A stretch of DNA of 64,000 nucleotides from Haliclona indistincta (taxonomy: Eukaryota > Porifera > Demospongiae > Haplosclerida > Chalinidae). The stretch covers positions 8,497,864-8,561,863 of the forward strand of contig OZ024790.1 in the NCBI GenBank assembly GCA_964017065.1, read 5' to 3'. This document shows positions 21,791 through 32,219 of the stretch, piece after piece (positions within the stretch are counted from its first letter, which is position 1; every line of letters starts with the position of its first letter). A program made the translations under genes and the position numbers. The notes below the pieces were generated by a model, which did not search any database, was not told the origin of the DNA, and worked only from the letters and a program-made list of their open reading frames with translations.

Positions 21791-23808
21791 TAGCCTCGTG
21801 CCCAGTCCCTCAAAGGACTGAGGGCCTGGTATTTTCAAAGTTCAAAGTTTATTACTGTTGCCCTCTACGGGATAATAATGACAAAAACAAGAACTAAGTA
21901 GATGAAAAAAAAAAAAAAAAAAAAAAATATATATAGAGTCAGTCTGTGAACTTTAGACATGAGATTTTCTCAGCAAGGTTAATAAGATCATGAAAGTTTT
22001 TGTTCTCCAGCCATTGTATTGTGGTCTCAGTGCTGTATTTTGACTCAGGTAGATGACTTGAAAACAGATGTTCATAATAGTTCGATGGAATTTTATCGCC
22101 ACAATGAGGACATAGTCTCTCACCAAAGGTCGGTCTTGAAAGAGCACTAAAAAACCCCTGCATTAGCTTAGTTCCATGAACACCCAGCTCAAGTGCCTCA
22201 TCCCATATGCTGTTCCAACTTGAGGCAATATTAGCTGTAGCTGACACAAGTGAGAGCGAGGGATGAGACTTGGACTCCGCTAGTGTTCCTTCCCAGTCAC
22301 TCGCAAGAATATCTTGCTTCGCATCATGAACAATTGAAAGTGCATCAGGAGGATTGTGAAGACAGAGTTGCAGGAAATTGGTGCCAAAGAAGCTCTCCAG
22401 AAAACGGCATTGTTGTACCAGACTGATTTCATAAACATCATCCGAGGCCAGAGTACGAAAAACTCGAGAACTTATGTTATCGTCATTTACTAGAACTCTA
22501 GCCAGGAAATTGAGCTTTCGAATAAGGATGCGTGCCTTAACAGAGGGCCAGTGAAGACCAATCAAGGTACTGGTGTTAGAGTGGAATTTAAACAACCCCA
22601 AAATCCGCTTTCCAATCTCAGCTTGAAAAGACTCCAGAATTTGTAGATGGGATTCAGAGAGTATCCAGGTTTCACAACCATACAACAAGGTAGGCACAAC
22701 AAATGTCTCAAATAAGCTACGTCCAGTGAGAGGATTTAGCTTCCCATGGAAAGCTCCAATGGAGCCTAAAGCAAAGAAGGCACGCCTAGCTTTGCTAATG
22801 CTCTCTTCAACAGACTTCAATGGAGACAAGTCATACCTCCACCACACACCAAGGCATTTCGCTTCTTTTTGAGTAACAACTTCCTGGCCAACTAATTCAA
22901 GCATACATTCATTATATCTCCCCTTAGTGGTTAGCACAACTTCAGTTTTACTAGCATTAAGCTTCAAGGAGTTTGCTTGACAAAATGCCTCAATTAGATT
23001 ACCTTGAGTATGAGCAGCAGACTTGCTTAGGCTAACAGCCCTGACATCATCTGCATGAGCAGAAGCACCCACATGTAAGCCCAACAGGTTTAAACCCTGG
23101 CCAGCACTCTCGAGAAAATGTAGAAGTGAGTCCATTACTGCAATAAACAAAGTCGGGGAGAGCACAGATCCCTGCTTCACACCACGACCTACTGGAAAGC
23201 AATCAGAACAAATTCCATTAACTTTCACGACACTACTGGTGTTCGAGTACCAGTCTTTAATCAGACGCCAGCATCTACCATTGACACCCAACTTGAATAT
23301 ATGAGAAAGTAGTGTAGAGAACTCAACAGAGTCGAAAGCTTTCTCCAAATCAAAAAAGCACAGATAAGGAGTGTCGCCATCACGGATATGTTTCAGGATT
23401 GTTTCTTGGGTTGAGAATATAGCATCGATACACGACAGTCCTCTCTGATATGCTGTTTGGGAGGGGTATACACTGACTGCGCACGCGCGGGAAAATACGT
23501 GCGCATGCATGATGAAGTATTAATTACAGGAGTCGACCATCAGCGTGAAGGTACACGTACACACCAACGACTGGAGCTTAAAAGATAGAGCATCCTCAAA
23601 CGAAATGTCTGTAATGCTCTAGGAGGGGCTCGAGCGTAGCTGACCAGCAGCCGTGTGTTCACTGACAGTGAGCTGTATTATTTACTACGTCATACGTGGT
23701 ACGGACGTGTACAAAAAGTATCCTATTTCCCCAGAAAATCTGGGAAATCTGGAGCATGCGCTGTCAGTGTATACCAGGCCCTCCTTTGAGGGACTGGGGA
23801 CGAGGCTA
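21791..23808 (-). mobile_element. TIR-flanked element carrying a reverse-transcriptase ORF
   Basis: The ends are inverted repeats of about 37 bp beginning TAGCCTCGTSCCCAGTCCCT and continuing CAAAGGA...GGGCCTGGTAT. The flanks CCCTATAGC (21782-21790) and CCTTATAGC (23809-23817) match at 8 of 9 positions, and copy C shows the empty site at about 59013-59030. Inside is a minus-strand reverse-transcriptase ORF. It is followed by a poly-A tract (read as T on the minus strand) and an AATAAACTTTGAACTTTGAA tail like that of LINE elements. A truncated LINE inside an older TIR transposon is the simplest reading. A 9-bp duplication would fit Mutator-like elements, but this is not proven. Confidence 0.65.
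21939..23510 (-). CDS. Non-LTR retrotransposon reverse transcriptase, 5'-truncated
   Basis: The 523-codon frame begins in the middle of the RT domain (the AYQRGLSCIDAIF region). It lacks the upstream fingers and any endonuclease. RT motif A is seen as FFDLEKAFDSVE near residue 55. Motif B follows (GRGVKQGSVLSPTLF). Motif C is AHADD, so the usual Tyr before xDD is replaced by Ala-His. A thumb-like region and a C-terminal CPHCGDKI...H zinc-knuckle-like segment follow. The frame is open to its stop, but with no N-terminus it cannot be autonomous. It probably reached this site within the surrounding TIR element. Confidence 0.75.
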   Translation of the reverse strand: MHAHVFSRACAVSVYPSQTAYQRGLSCIDAIFSTQETILKHIRDGDTPYLCFFDLEKAFDSVEFSTLLSHIFKLGVNGRCWRLIKDWYSNTSSVVKVNGICSDCFPVGRGVKQGSVLSPTLFIAVMDSLLHFLESAGQGLNLLGLHVGASAHADDVRAVSLSKSAAHTQGNLIEAFCQANSLKLNASKTEVVLTTKGRYNECMLELVGQEVVTQKEAKCLGVWWRYDLSPLKSVEESISKARRAFFALGSIGAFHGKLNPLTGRSLFETFVVPTLLYGCETWILSESHLQILESFQAEIGKRILGLFKFHSNTSTLIGLHWPSVKARILIRKLNFLARVLVNDDNISSRVFRTLASDDVYEISLVQQCRFLESFFGTNFLQLCLHNPPDALSIVHDAKQDILASDWEGTLAESKSHPSLSLVSATANIASSWNSIWDEALELGVHGTKLMQGFFSALSRPTFGERLCPHCGDKIPSNYYEHLFSSHLPESKYSTETTIQWLENKNFHDLINLAEKISCLKFTD

Positions 23809-23927
23809 CCTTATAGCTAGAATGCTGCGCTTTCTGTTCCGGTTTATTAGCATTGTTTATCAAACGTCACGTTCTTCGCTTCCACACGAAAAATTAAGTT
23901 TAAATTTCCCGCGTCGTCTCTATTGCC

Positions 23928-24607
23928 AAAGGGGGTTTCCCAACCTTAAGCCACAATGAGGTGAGAGACATTGCTGCCGAATTGTTATCCGAAGTCTGCA
24001 CTGAGGTTTGCATCGAACCCAGGTTACAGCCCCTCTCTGGAGAACAACTCCACCTTGCTACCGCAAACAGAGAGGACAATGCAAGATTTGACATCTCAGC
24101 AAATGGCTTTTGGGGTGGTGAACATGAAAGGTCCATGTTTGATGTCAGAGTGTTCAACCCCTACGCCCCATCCAACAAATGCTCCTCCCTTGTTTCCATC
24201 TACAACAAGCACGAACGTGAGAAAAAACGAGCCTATATGGTCAGAGAGTCCGAGAAGTTGAACATGCATCCTTCTCTCCTTTGGTGTTCTCAATAACTGG
24301 TGGCCTAGGCCGGGAGACAACCTGTATCATCAAAAGACTCGCCTCACAACTTGCCTCCAAATGGCACCAGCCCTACTCAATCACTCTCAATTGGTTGAGA
24401 ACTTCATTCTCTTTTGCTCTACTAAGATCCTCCATAAGATGCCTAAGAGGAGCCAGATCAAAGTGTGGCAGACCTTCAAGAATCTCTGACACCCCAGTCG
24501 ACGTCATTGACGCCGAATCGCACATGCATGGGGCCTTATAATTGACTTAATTCCGCGCGCACATTCACTGAAATTCTGATAATCTCACTCCTAAATTATT
24601 GTTGAAC
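23928..24607 (+). pseudogene. Retroelement C-terminal domain fragment in the copy B promoter
   Basis: Starting near 23932, the frame reads KGGFPTLSHNEVRDIAAELL and continues through a conserved EPRLQPLSGEQL, an FWGG, and an FDVRVFNPYAPSN segment. A one-base shift near 24250 moves it into a second frame (SITGGLGRET...RLASQLASKW...LLRSSIRCLRGARS). This resembles the C-terminal module of reverse-transcriptase proteins common in marine invertebrates (recalled, not searched). The D...DVRV arrangement could be a nuclease core, but that is inference. It interrupts the conserved upstream region of copy B between CTCTATTG and TGTGGCTAG. Confidence 0.6.
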
Positions 24608-25093
24608 TTAGTGTGGCTAGGCTCAACGTGTACGCAACTAATACGCATACGTGTTGCAGCTGCCAGCAGCTATATGAGCCAGCTAGGATTTGCTGTGGTT
24701 GGTGGCTGAAGAAGAGGTAGAGAAAAAAATAGTATGAGAGTTGAGGACGCGGTACCAATGCGTGTCTTGTCTTTTCTCTCTGGCTGGTAGGTTGTGCTCA
24801 GTGCCTAGTAGTGGATGATGCAGGTGGGAGACTGGGCGTGGCTTATATACTACGGTGTCTGACACTGCTCATCTCTACCTCATGCATGACACAGCAGAGA
24901 CCACAGACTATGAGCTACTGAGGAGAGGTATTATGATACCACCGCTCACATACCAGTGGCATCACCGTTTAATTTGTTTTGCATTGGGATTTTGCCGTGT
25001 AACATGAGCTCATGGGCGGTCACTTTGCCAGGATTTAATGGAACATCCGATTTGTTCCACTGGCGGTGTCTTTGAAGAAAGGGTGCATGAGTA
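24608..25093. other. Remainder of the copy B upstream region and spacer
   Basis: 24608-24900 matches the conserved upstream regions of copies A and C (GAAGAAGAGGTAGAG and CTTTTCTCTCTGGCTGGTAG blocks). 24900-25093 is spacer before the Helentron end. No gene is seen. Confidence 0.5.
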
Positions 25094-25790
25094 TTAGGGA
25101 GACACGGTAGTGTCTCCCTATGTAGGGATGAACGAGAAAACAAGATGGCGGCTACATACAATGTATTAGCGTTCAAACGCTGATATTTCGCCTGGTGATG
25201 AATTTTATACGTCCATAGACACTTAGATCTGCTATCTGGCGTTGCCCCATCTTACAGTAGCAAGGAGATTGCTCGAAATTGTTACTAAAGTGACGAACCT
25301 GGAAACGGTGAAAATCGAGTTTCGTCATCTTCGTTTTCTTCTTATTCTTTCTTCCACTCGTCTAGCGCCTTAACACGAATACTGTGCTGGGCTAAACACC
25401 CACGAATAATCATGAAATTCGTCTGGCATGTGCCTTTTGAACTTAGTTCTTAGCGAAATGAAAGTTTTATTCTAGCGGACTTCACGATCACGAGCTGTAG
25501 CTAGCAATGTGTATACCGCCATTTAAATGCGCACGTGATGTAACGTGAGCGCGCACATGTTGTCTTTGAGTGGCTTCTACTTGTGTTTCTGCTGCTCTAC
25601 CCCTGGCTCTACCCGTTTGTAATAGTTCGTCCATTTCAGAAGATTGTGACTGTTGATTTCTACTTTTGCCTCACCGAAGTTTGGATTTGCTTTTGGGTTC
25701 GTCGTCTCGTGTCTCGATCTGTCACTGAAGAAAGTTGTAAGTTTAATAATTACTTTGAAGAAGGTTAGTTCTTGTATAGTAATAGTAATC

Positions 25791-28700
25791 ATGCCTAGTA
25801 AAACACGTAGAAAACACACATACGATAAGCAACGTTATGGAGAGAATAGAGATAAAATACTAGCTGGGAGAAAGGAAGCATATGATACCAATTCTGAGTC
25901 TAAGAAAGTAGCATCTAAAATTGCTTCAAAGAAGGCTTATAACAAAAACCCAGCGGCTAAGAAATTGGTGTCAAAGCAGGCTTATGAAAGAAACCCTGCA
26001 TATAACAAATTGGCGTCAAGGCAGGCTTACGGCAGAAACCCTGCACATAAGAAGTTGTCGTCAAAGCAGGCTTATTTGAAAGATTCAACTGCTAAGAAGG
26101 TTGCTGCTTTGTCCAGGTACCATAGTAAATCAGATAAAATCAAAGCACAACGTAGGGCAAAGTACCAAAATAGTTCGCATCAGAAGAAAGTGTCATCGCG
26201 TGTTTGGTATCTCAAAAACACGAAGGTTAAGACACAAGCTTGTATGGCGTACTATGCTAAACACAAAGAAATCATTTCCCACACTAGGAGAAACAAATAC
26301 TATTTGTCTCCTCCAAAATCTAGTGTAAAGGAAATGTACATAAATGAAATGATAAGAGAATTGCTAGCAAATCGTAAAGCAAGAACCGAGGTTATGAAAG
26401 CTTTTAAAGAGCAGCCTATAGCAAAGCGATTGGCTAGAATCTCTTATCGTGTTGCATGTAGAATAGCAGCTCGTAGGCTGGTTCATGAAGCCTTAAAGAA
26501 GCGCAAGGAATATGCTGCTGAATTGATTAAATCTGCTAAAAGTATCAATGCAAAGAGCATGAAAAGCAGAGATGACTTTGGTGAAGGCATTCATTGCAAA
26601 AGATCATGTGATCCATACTTCTATGAAGCATCGTATGTAAAGGATGATGATGATTCAGATGTGCCTGATCGTATTGATCCTTCCAGCCAGCCTCGTGATG
26701 AAATGCCGTGTACCAGTGATTGTAAGCCAATCACTGATGATGAAGTCAATGCAATTGTTAGACTAAAGAATGCCTTTACTCTTCCAATGCATGAGTTACG
26801 ACAAGCATTACAATCATGCGATGACTGCCCAAATGAACGCCAAATGATGGGTCATTCTTTGGCATGTCATCAAACTGGTAGTATGTGTAATAGTGAGCTT
26901 CGTATCTTACGAGCAGCTTCAGCACATCATAAAGTACTGAGAACGTTTATGCGTCGAGTATATCGTGCAAAGGCAAGTCACGAATCCCTTGCTGGCATTG
27001 ATCGTGCCCTAGGCGAAGGTGATTTCAAGCATTTACTTTGTGCAACTAAGAAAAGCTTTGACGAGTTGCTAACAACTAATGATTTTGTTGGCGAGGAAGG
27101 CTCCTCAATAAACAACTCGTTTTTTAGAGTGCTCAACTTAGAAACCACCTTGCAGTTACAGCATTCTCTAGTCATATCCCAACTTGAGAAAGAGTGGAAT
27201 GACGATGCTGAAAACGTGTGTTGTAGCTGTCAATGCTTGTTTCAGAGAAAATCTGTCACAAAAGCCAACTTCTCAAAGCATTTTGATTCGGACATTGGGT
27301 CAGAGCTAGTAGACTATATACTGAAGCACACTCCTCCAGGCGAGGATGAAACACTCTATATGTGTAGCTACTGTAAACCCAAAATCAAAGCCGATGTATT
27401 GCCACCACGATGTGTTTTAAATGGTTTGGAAACCATACCCATTCCATCTGAGCTTGATAAACTCGATGCCCTTAGCAAACAGTTCATTCAGCTTGCTAAA
27501 TGCTTTCAGACAGTAGTTAGATTAGGCACATACACCTGCAAAGTGCCTGTGTACAACTCATTGAAAGCTTGCAAGGGTAGTGTATTTTTTCTGCCTTTAC
27601 CATTCAATAAAACGTGTGAAACGCTGTCCAATGTTGAAGGATCGGCAAAGTCTGGTGTTGCATCACCAGAATTGTACATACTAGTGAATGGTAAACCCAC
27701 AAAAGCCAATGTTGTCTGGCGTTCACTGGTCAATATAGAACGTGTGAAAGCAGCTATAAGAAAGCTGAAAGAGATTCACAAACTTTATAAGTCAGTAGAA
27801 GCAGACAGTCTCGATGAAACTACACAAAAAGTAATCGAAGTGGCTAACAATGCAACCACTAAGATGCTAGATAAGGCTACTGCTGACGATATAGCTGGTT
27901 ATCAGTCCTATACTATTAGGTATTTAGATAATCAGATTCCAACTGTTTCTGACATAGATCAATACAAGTTGGTTAATGTTACAGAAGCACCTATTCACAG
28001 TAGATTGAAAGACTTGGATGTTATGTGCTTTCCTGTACTCTACCCAAACGGGCAATTTGGTGAGAATCATCCTCGCAACAAAGAAATCACTTTGAGCTTT
28101 AGCGAGTTTGTCAAACAACGTTTGCATAACAAAGACTCACGATTTCGCAAAGATGCTTCATATGTATTTTATCTGCTGAATCAAAAAACCCTACGTGAAG
28201 TAGGTAACGGCGTCTACAATGTCCTTCATTCCTCACGAGGAGTTGCTATGTCTGTTAAGCAGCTACTAGCTAAGGTTGAAGCCTCTGATGAACGGTTAGA
28301 AGCAAGCCTCTTCACAATGCTTCAGTCAGTACGCGGTAGCAAACAGTACTGGTGGCAGCGTAAGAGTGATCTCAAGTGCATGGTGCGTAACTGGGGATCA
28401 CCAACATTGTTTCTCACATTCAGTTGTGCTGAATATGAGTGGAGTGACATGGCTCGTTACCTCAGGAAGGTAAACAATGTCTCTCCAAGTTACGATATGG
28501 GAAGACTTTGCACAGAAGATCCTATATCGGTTTCTCGAAAATTTTCTGAGAAATTTCATGCCTTCTTCCGCATTGTCATTTGTAAAGGTCAGATATTGGG
28601 TGAAGTAGAGCACTTCTACTGGAAGAAGGAGTATCAAGCCAGAGGTGCACCTCATTACCACGTCCTGTTGTGGATAAAAGATGCACCTGTTATTGGCTGT

Positions 28701-31700
28701 GATGACTCTGCTGTTGTATTGAAATGGATCCAGGAAAGGGTTACTTGTCACATTCCTGACAAGAAAACCAGTCCTGAATTGCATGAGCTCGTCACAAGAT
28801 ATCAAATGCATAAGTGTAGTGCATATTGCAAGCGCAGACGAAAGGTCGGCAGTACGTTCATAACTTACTGTAAGTTTGGCTTTCCTCGTCCGGCTTGTGA
28901 AACAGGTATTGTGCACTCTGTAGAAGACTCTCTTAAAACTCGTAAGAAAATCTACGAACTTCCACGAACAGAGTCAGAGGTTAGAGTGAATGACTATAAT
29001 CCTCTGATTCTGTTATTGTGGAAAGCTAACATTGACATACAGTTTGTGTCAGAGTCTTCTCTTGCATTAGCTCATTACGTTAGTGGGTATGTCACTAAAG
29101 CAGAAAGAAGCAACATGCAAGACATTTGGAGAGAAATCCAAGACAGTAAGAGCATTTATAGCAAGCTCTACAAATTTGGAATGAAAGCTTTGAGCTCACG
29201 AGAGTGTGGTTTGTATGAGGCTGCCGACTTGTTGTTGGGTGACCACTTGACTGAAAAATCGGAAGCGATACAGTTTGTAAATGTATCTATGCCTCACAAA
29301 CGAAATCGACGACTCAAAAGTCACGCAGCTTTGACGGAGCTTTCAAAATCAGATCCTGATAGTGAGGATTTATTTGAGTCGAATCTTGTAGACACATACT
29401 ATCCCAATCGTCCTAATAAGCTTGAGGACGTGTGTCTTTACGACATTGTCGCTAATTACAGTTGGTATCACACTATTGTCAAAGGCGTGAAACAAACTGA
29501 ATTCAAAAGGCGCGGCAAACCTGTGTTACCCAATCACAAGTTATATGATTTGAGAAATGAAAATCAGAAAGAAGATTATTACTATTCTCTAATCATGCTT
29601 TTTGTGCCTTTCCGAAATGAGAGTGAGCTTTTACTAGAAGACGAAACTGCTGAAGAAGCATTTAATCGTCATATTCCTGACACTGGTGAACACCGTTGCT
29701 TGACTCACCACACTCGATTACAGCAGATGCTTGAATGTAATCGTAGTGTTAAACTAATCAATGAAGCCAGACAATCTGATTGTCCAGAGCAAAAGGTTGA
29801 TAATGAGCCACAGCTAATCTGTGAAGCAGTTGCTGCAATGCAGGATGCTGTAAGCATGGTCACTAAGTGTGAAGACACACTTAGTCTTTCCGATAGGACT
29901 AACATGTTGAATGCTGATCAGAGACGAATATTTGACAAAGTCAAAGAGCATATGATTCACGTGCAACAACATGAAACAAATGATTGTTCTTGTGACTTAC
30001 CTCCATTGTGCATGTTTGTCACAGGTGTCGCTGGAACTGGTAAATCATTTTTGATCGAGACAATCAAAGCATTTGTAGCTCAACTGTGGCCTAGTGCTGA
30101 TTGCTCATGTGCCATAACTGCACCAACAGGTTTAGCTGCGTTTAATGTTGGTGGCATGACTATCCACCGGTTATTTCAGCTACCTGTCCAGCACGGGGGT
30201 AGGTCAGCCGTTCATTGGTCTTTACCAAAAGCTGCACACAAAGTGATGAAAACAGCTCTGCGTAATGTGAAATTATTCATCGTAGATGAAATTTCCATGG
30301 TCAGTAGCCTAAATCTAGCTTACATTCATCTACGTTTGAATGAGCTATATGGAGGTGTTGACTACTTTGGAGCACGAAATATGATTGTTTTTGGTGATTT
30401 GCTTCAACTTGAGCCTGTTGGTGGTCAACCAGTATTTTCACCTGTACCTGACACTGTAGTCAAGTACAGAATAGGCTGTGCAACCTCTCCCAATATATGG
30501 GAAGAAACTGTTGTATACGATGAGCTAACCATCAATGAGCGTCAGAAAGGTGACAAAGACTATGCAACGCTGCTTAATGGTATTAGAATTGGTGAAGTTA
30601 CAAGCTCCACCATTAGCACTCTCCAATCAAGAGTGTTTACTTGCTCATTGACTGAGAAAATTGCTGAGTTGCAAGAACAAGGAATAATGGTAGTAACGTT
30701 TTTTCCTACACGCAAGCAATGTGACGAGCTAAACAATAAAATGCTCAAATCTCTTCCTGGTAAATCATTCGAACTAGAATGTACTGATGATGTTGACGAA
30801 ACTGTCAGTAAACTTAAGTGGACAAAAACTGCGGACAAACAGCTCCATAAATTAAACCATGATTGCAACATGACTGGAGGACTGCAAAGTGTTCTAGTGT
30901 TAGCTATTGGAGCACGTGTTATGTTACGCCGTAACGTTGACACAAAGAAAGGCCTAGTCAATGGTTCATTGGGTACAGTTACTGCAATAACTAAACAATT
31001 TGTAACTGTACAATTTGATCACTTGACCAGCCCATATCAGGTTGAAAGGGTCAAGAGCAGATTCGTTGTTATGAAAAACTACTATGTTCGTCGAGAACAA
31101 TTTCCGTTGATATTGGCATATGCTGTTACTATACACAAGTCCCAGGGATTGTCCCTGGACCATGCCATTATTGATCTGTCGGATAAAGTTTTTTGTGCTG
31201 CAATGGCTTATGTTGCTTTGTCTAGAGTAAGATCACTCACGGGCTTGCATCTCCTCTCATTTGATCCAAAGTCCATTATAGTCAGTAATCGATCTTTAGA
31301 GGAGTATAATCGTCTACGTAAAATGTATAGACCTGATCTTCCTCTGTACACCATTCCTGTTCAACAGGCTTCTAAACGTAAGCTTGTTGGAAAACCTGAT
31401 ACTGACCAAGTAGATACTGTGGTTGTTCCCAGTAAGAAAATAAAATGCTCACAAACCACTACCAAGCAACAAACAATACCTGTTAGCACCCTGGGCATTC
31501 ATCGAAAACGAACTAGCACTGCCCCTGTTCAAACTGCTAAACCAGCCAAAAGAGCTTGTAATAGTAGTGCTCCTAAAAAGCAACTTCACACTACTGCTAC
31601 TGCACAAAATGATGATTGCTTAATTACAGGGTCATTTGATCCAGCACGTACACAAAGATGGCCGTACTACTACTATCCTGTAGACTTAGAATGGCAAAAA

Positions 31701-32219
31701 ACTGCTTGCGCTACTCTTGGTCTAGAACACCATCATCCACCACCCAGACACAGAGGTGGTGGAGCTAATGTACCGCTTACTCCACCTGATCACAACCATA
31801 CTAAAGACATAGATGGTGATGGGAACTGTATGTTCCGTTCCTTTTCATATGTGATCACTGGTTCACAAGCTCAGCACATGGCAGTACGCCAAGCTATATT
31901 AGATCATATGGTAGCAATCTCCCATCTGTTGTATGCTCACCAGTATGATCTGTTTGCAGGTTACTCAAGTGTACAACAGTACATAGAGGACACTAAAATG
32001 AATCAGAATGAGACTTGGGGCTCTGACATTGAGATAATAACCTTATCTCATCTCATCAACACTTGCATTTTTACCTACAGTACACAAGATCAAAATTGGT
32101 ACAGGTTTAGTCCACATTCTGTTGATAGAACCTTGCCTGATGACATAACACAAAGGGCAATGTATTTGAGATATCTCCCTGGGCATTATGATGTTGTCCT
32201 TAGAACATTATCTGTTTAA
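25791..32219 (+). CDS. Helentron Rep/helicase with C-terminal OTU domain
   Basis: The protein is 2142 residues from the ATG at 25791; the open frame extends upstream, but that leader looks non-conserved. Residues 1-130 are Lys-rich, with a tandem motif QAYxxNPAxKKLxS. Cys-rich segments follow, possibly zinc-binding. The rolling-circle Rep domain has the HUH signature as His955-Tyr-His957 and the paired catalytic tyrosines Tyr1096 and Tyr1100 (Y-VSG-Y-VTK). The SF1 helicase has Walker A GVAGTGKS (1412-1419), Walker B around Asp1499-Glu1500, FGDLLQLEPVGG, and the HKSQG and ALSRVRS motifs. The C-terminal OTU cysteine-protease module has DGDGNC with Cys2013 and a terminal His2132. No AP-endonuclease domain is visible. 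All main motifs are intact, so it may be functional. Confidence 0.92.
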   Translation: MPSKTRRKHTYDKQRYGENRDKILAGRKEAYDTNSESKKVASKIASKKAYNKNPAAKKLVSKQAYERNPAYNKLASRQAYGRNPAHKKLSSKQAYLKDSTAKKVAALSRYHSKSDKIKAQRRAKYQNSSHQKKVSSRVWYLKNTKVKTQACMAYYAKHKEIISHTRRNKYYLSPPKSSVKEMYINEMIRELLANRKARTEVMKAFKEQPIAKRLARISYRVACRIAARRLVHEALKKRKEYAAELIKSAKSINAKSMKSRDDFGEGIHCKRSCDPYFYEASYVKDDDDSDVPDRIDPSSQPRDEMPCTSDCKPITDDEVNAIVRLKNAFTLPMHELRQALQSCDDCPNERQMMGHSLACHQTGSMCNSELRILRAASAHHKVLRTFMRRVYRAKASHESLAGIDRALGEGDFKHLLCATKKSFDELLTTNDFVGEEGSSINNSFFRVLNLETTLQLQHSLVISQLEKEWNDDAENVCCSCQCLFQRKSVTKANFSKHFDSDIGSELVDYILKHTPPGEDETLYMCSYCKPKIKADVLPPRCVLNGLETIPIPSELDKLDALSKQFIQLAKCFQTVVRLGTYTCKVPVYNSLKACKGSVFFLPLPFNKTCETLSNVEGSAKSGVASPELYILVNGKPTKANVVWRSLVNIERVKAAIRKLKEIHKLYKSVEADSLDETTQKVIEVANNATTKMLDKATADDIAGYQSYTIRYLDNQIPTVSDIDQYKLVNVTEAPIHSRLKDLDVMCFPVLYPNGQFGENHPRNKEITLSFSEFVKQRLHNKDSRFRKDASYVFYLLNQKTLREVGNGVYNVLHSSRGVAMSVKQLLAKVEASDERLEASLFTMLQSVRGSKQYWWQRKSDLKCMVRNWGSPTLFLTFSCAEYEWSDMARYLRKVNNVSPSYDMGRLCTEDPISVSRKFSEKFHAFFRIVICKGQILGEVEHFYWKKEYQARGAPHYHVLLWIKDAPVIGCDDSAVVLKWIQERVTCHIPDKKTSPELHELVTRYQMHKCSAYCKRRRKVGSTFITYCKFGFPRPACETGIVHSVEDSLKTRKKIYELPRTESEVRVNDYNPLILLLWKANIDIQFVSESSLALAHYVSGYVTKAERSNMQDIWREIQDSKSIYSKLYKFGMKALSSRECGLYEAADLLLGDHLTEKSEAIQFVNVSMPHKRNRRLKSHAALTELSKSDPDSEDLFESNLVDTYYPNRPNKLEDVCLYDIVANYSWYHTIVKGVKQTEFKRRGKPVLPNHKLYDLRNENQKEDYYYSLIMLFVPFRNESELLLEDETAEEAFNRHIPDTGEHRCLTHHTRLQQMLECNRSVKLINEARQSDCPEQKVDNEPQLICEAVAAMQDAVSMVTKCEDTLSLSDRTNMLNADQRRIFDKVKEHMIHVQQHETNDCSCDLPPLCMFVTGVAGTGKSFLIETIKAFVAQLWPSADCSCAITAPTGLAAFNVGGMTIHRLFQLPVQHGGRSAVHWSLPKAAHKVMKTALRNVKLFIVDEISMVSSLNLAYIHLRLNELYGGVDYFGARNMIVFGDLLQLEPVGGQPVFSPVPDTVVKYRIGCATSPNIWEETVVYDELTINERQKGDKDYATLLNGIRIGEVTSSTISTLQSRVFTCSLTEKIAELQEQGIMVVTFFPTRKQCDELNNKMLKSLPGKSFELECTDDVDETVSKLKWTKTADKQLHKLNHDCNMTGGLQSVLVLAIGARVMLRRNVDTKKGLVNGSLGTVTAITKQFVTVQFDHLTSPYQVERVKSRFVVMKNYYVRREQFPLILAYAVTIHKSQGLSLDHAIIDLSDKVFCAAMAYVALSRVRSLTGLHLLSFDPKSIIVSNRSLEEYNRLRKMYRPDLPLYTIPVQQASKRKLVGKPDTDQVDTVVVPSKKIKCSQTTTKQQTIPVSTLGIHRKRTSTAPVQTAKPAKRACNSSAPKKQLHTTATAQNDDCLITGSFDPARTQRWPYYYYPVDLEWQKTACATLGLEHHHPPPRHRGGGANVPLTPPDHNHTKDIDGDGNCMFRSFSYVITGSQAQHMAVRQAILDHMVAISHLLYAHQYDLFAGYSSVQQYIEDTKMNQNETWGSDIEIITLSHLINTCIFTYSTQDQNWYRFSPHSVDRTLPDDITQRAMYLRYLPGHYDVVLRTLSV

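Noticed and set aside
25094..25130. Reading the hairpin end as a classical Helitron CTRR 3' end
   Set aside because: It lies upstream of the ORF and the stem directly abuts CTAA, whereas classical Helitrons have a gap of about 10 nt. A Helentron-type end fits better.
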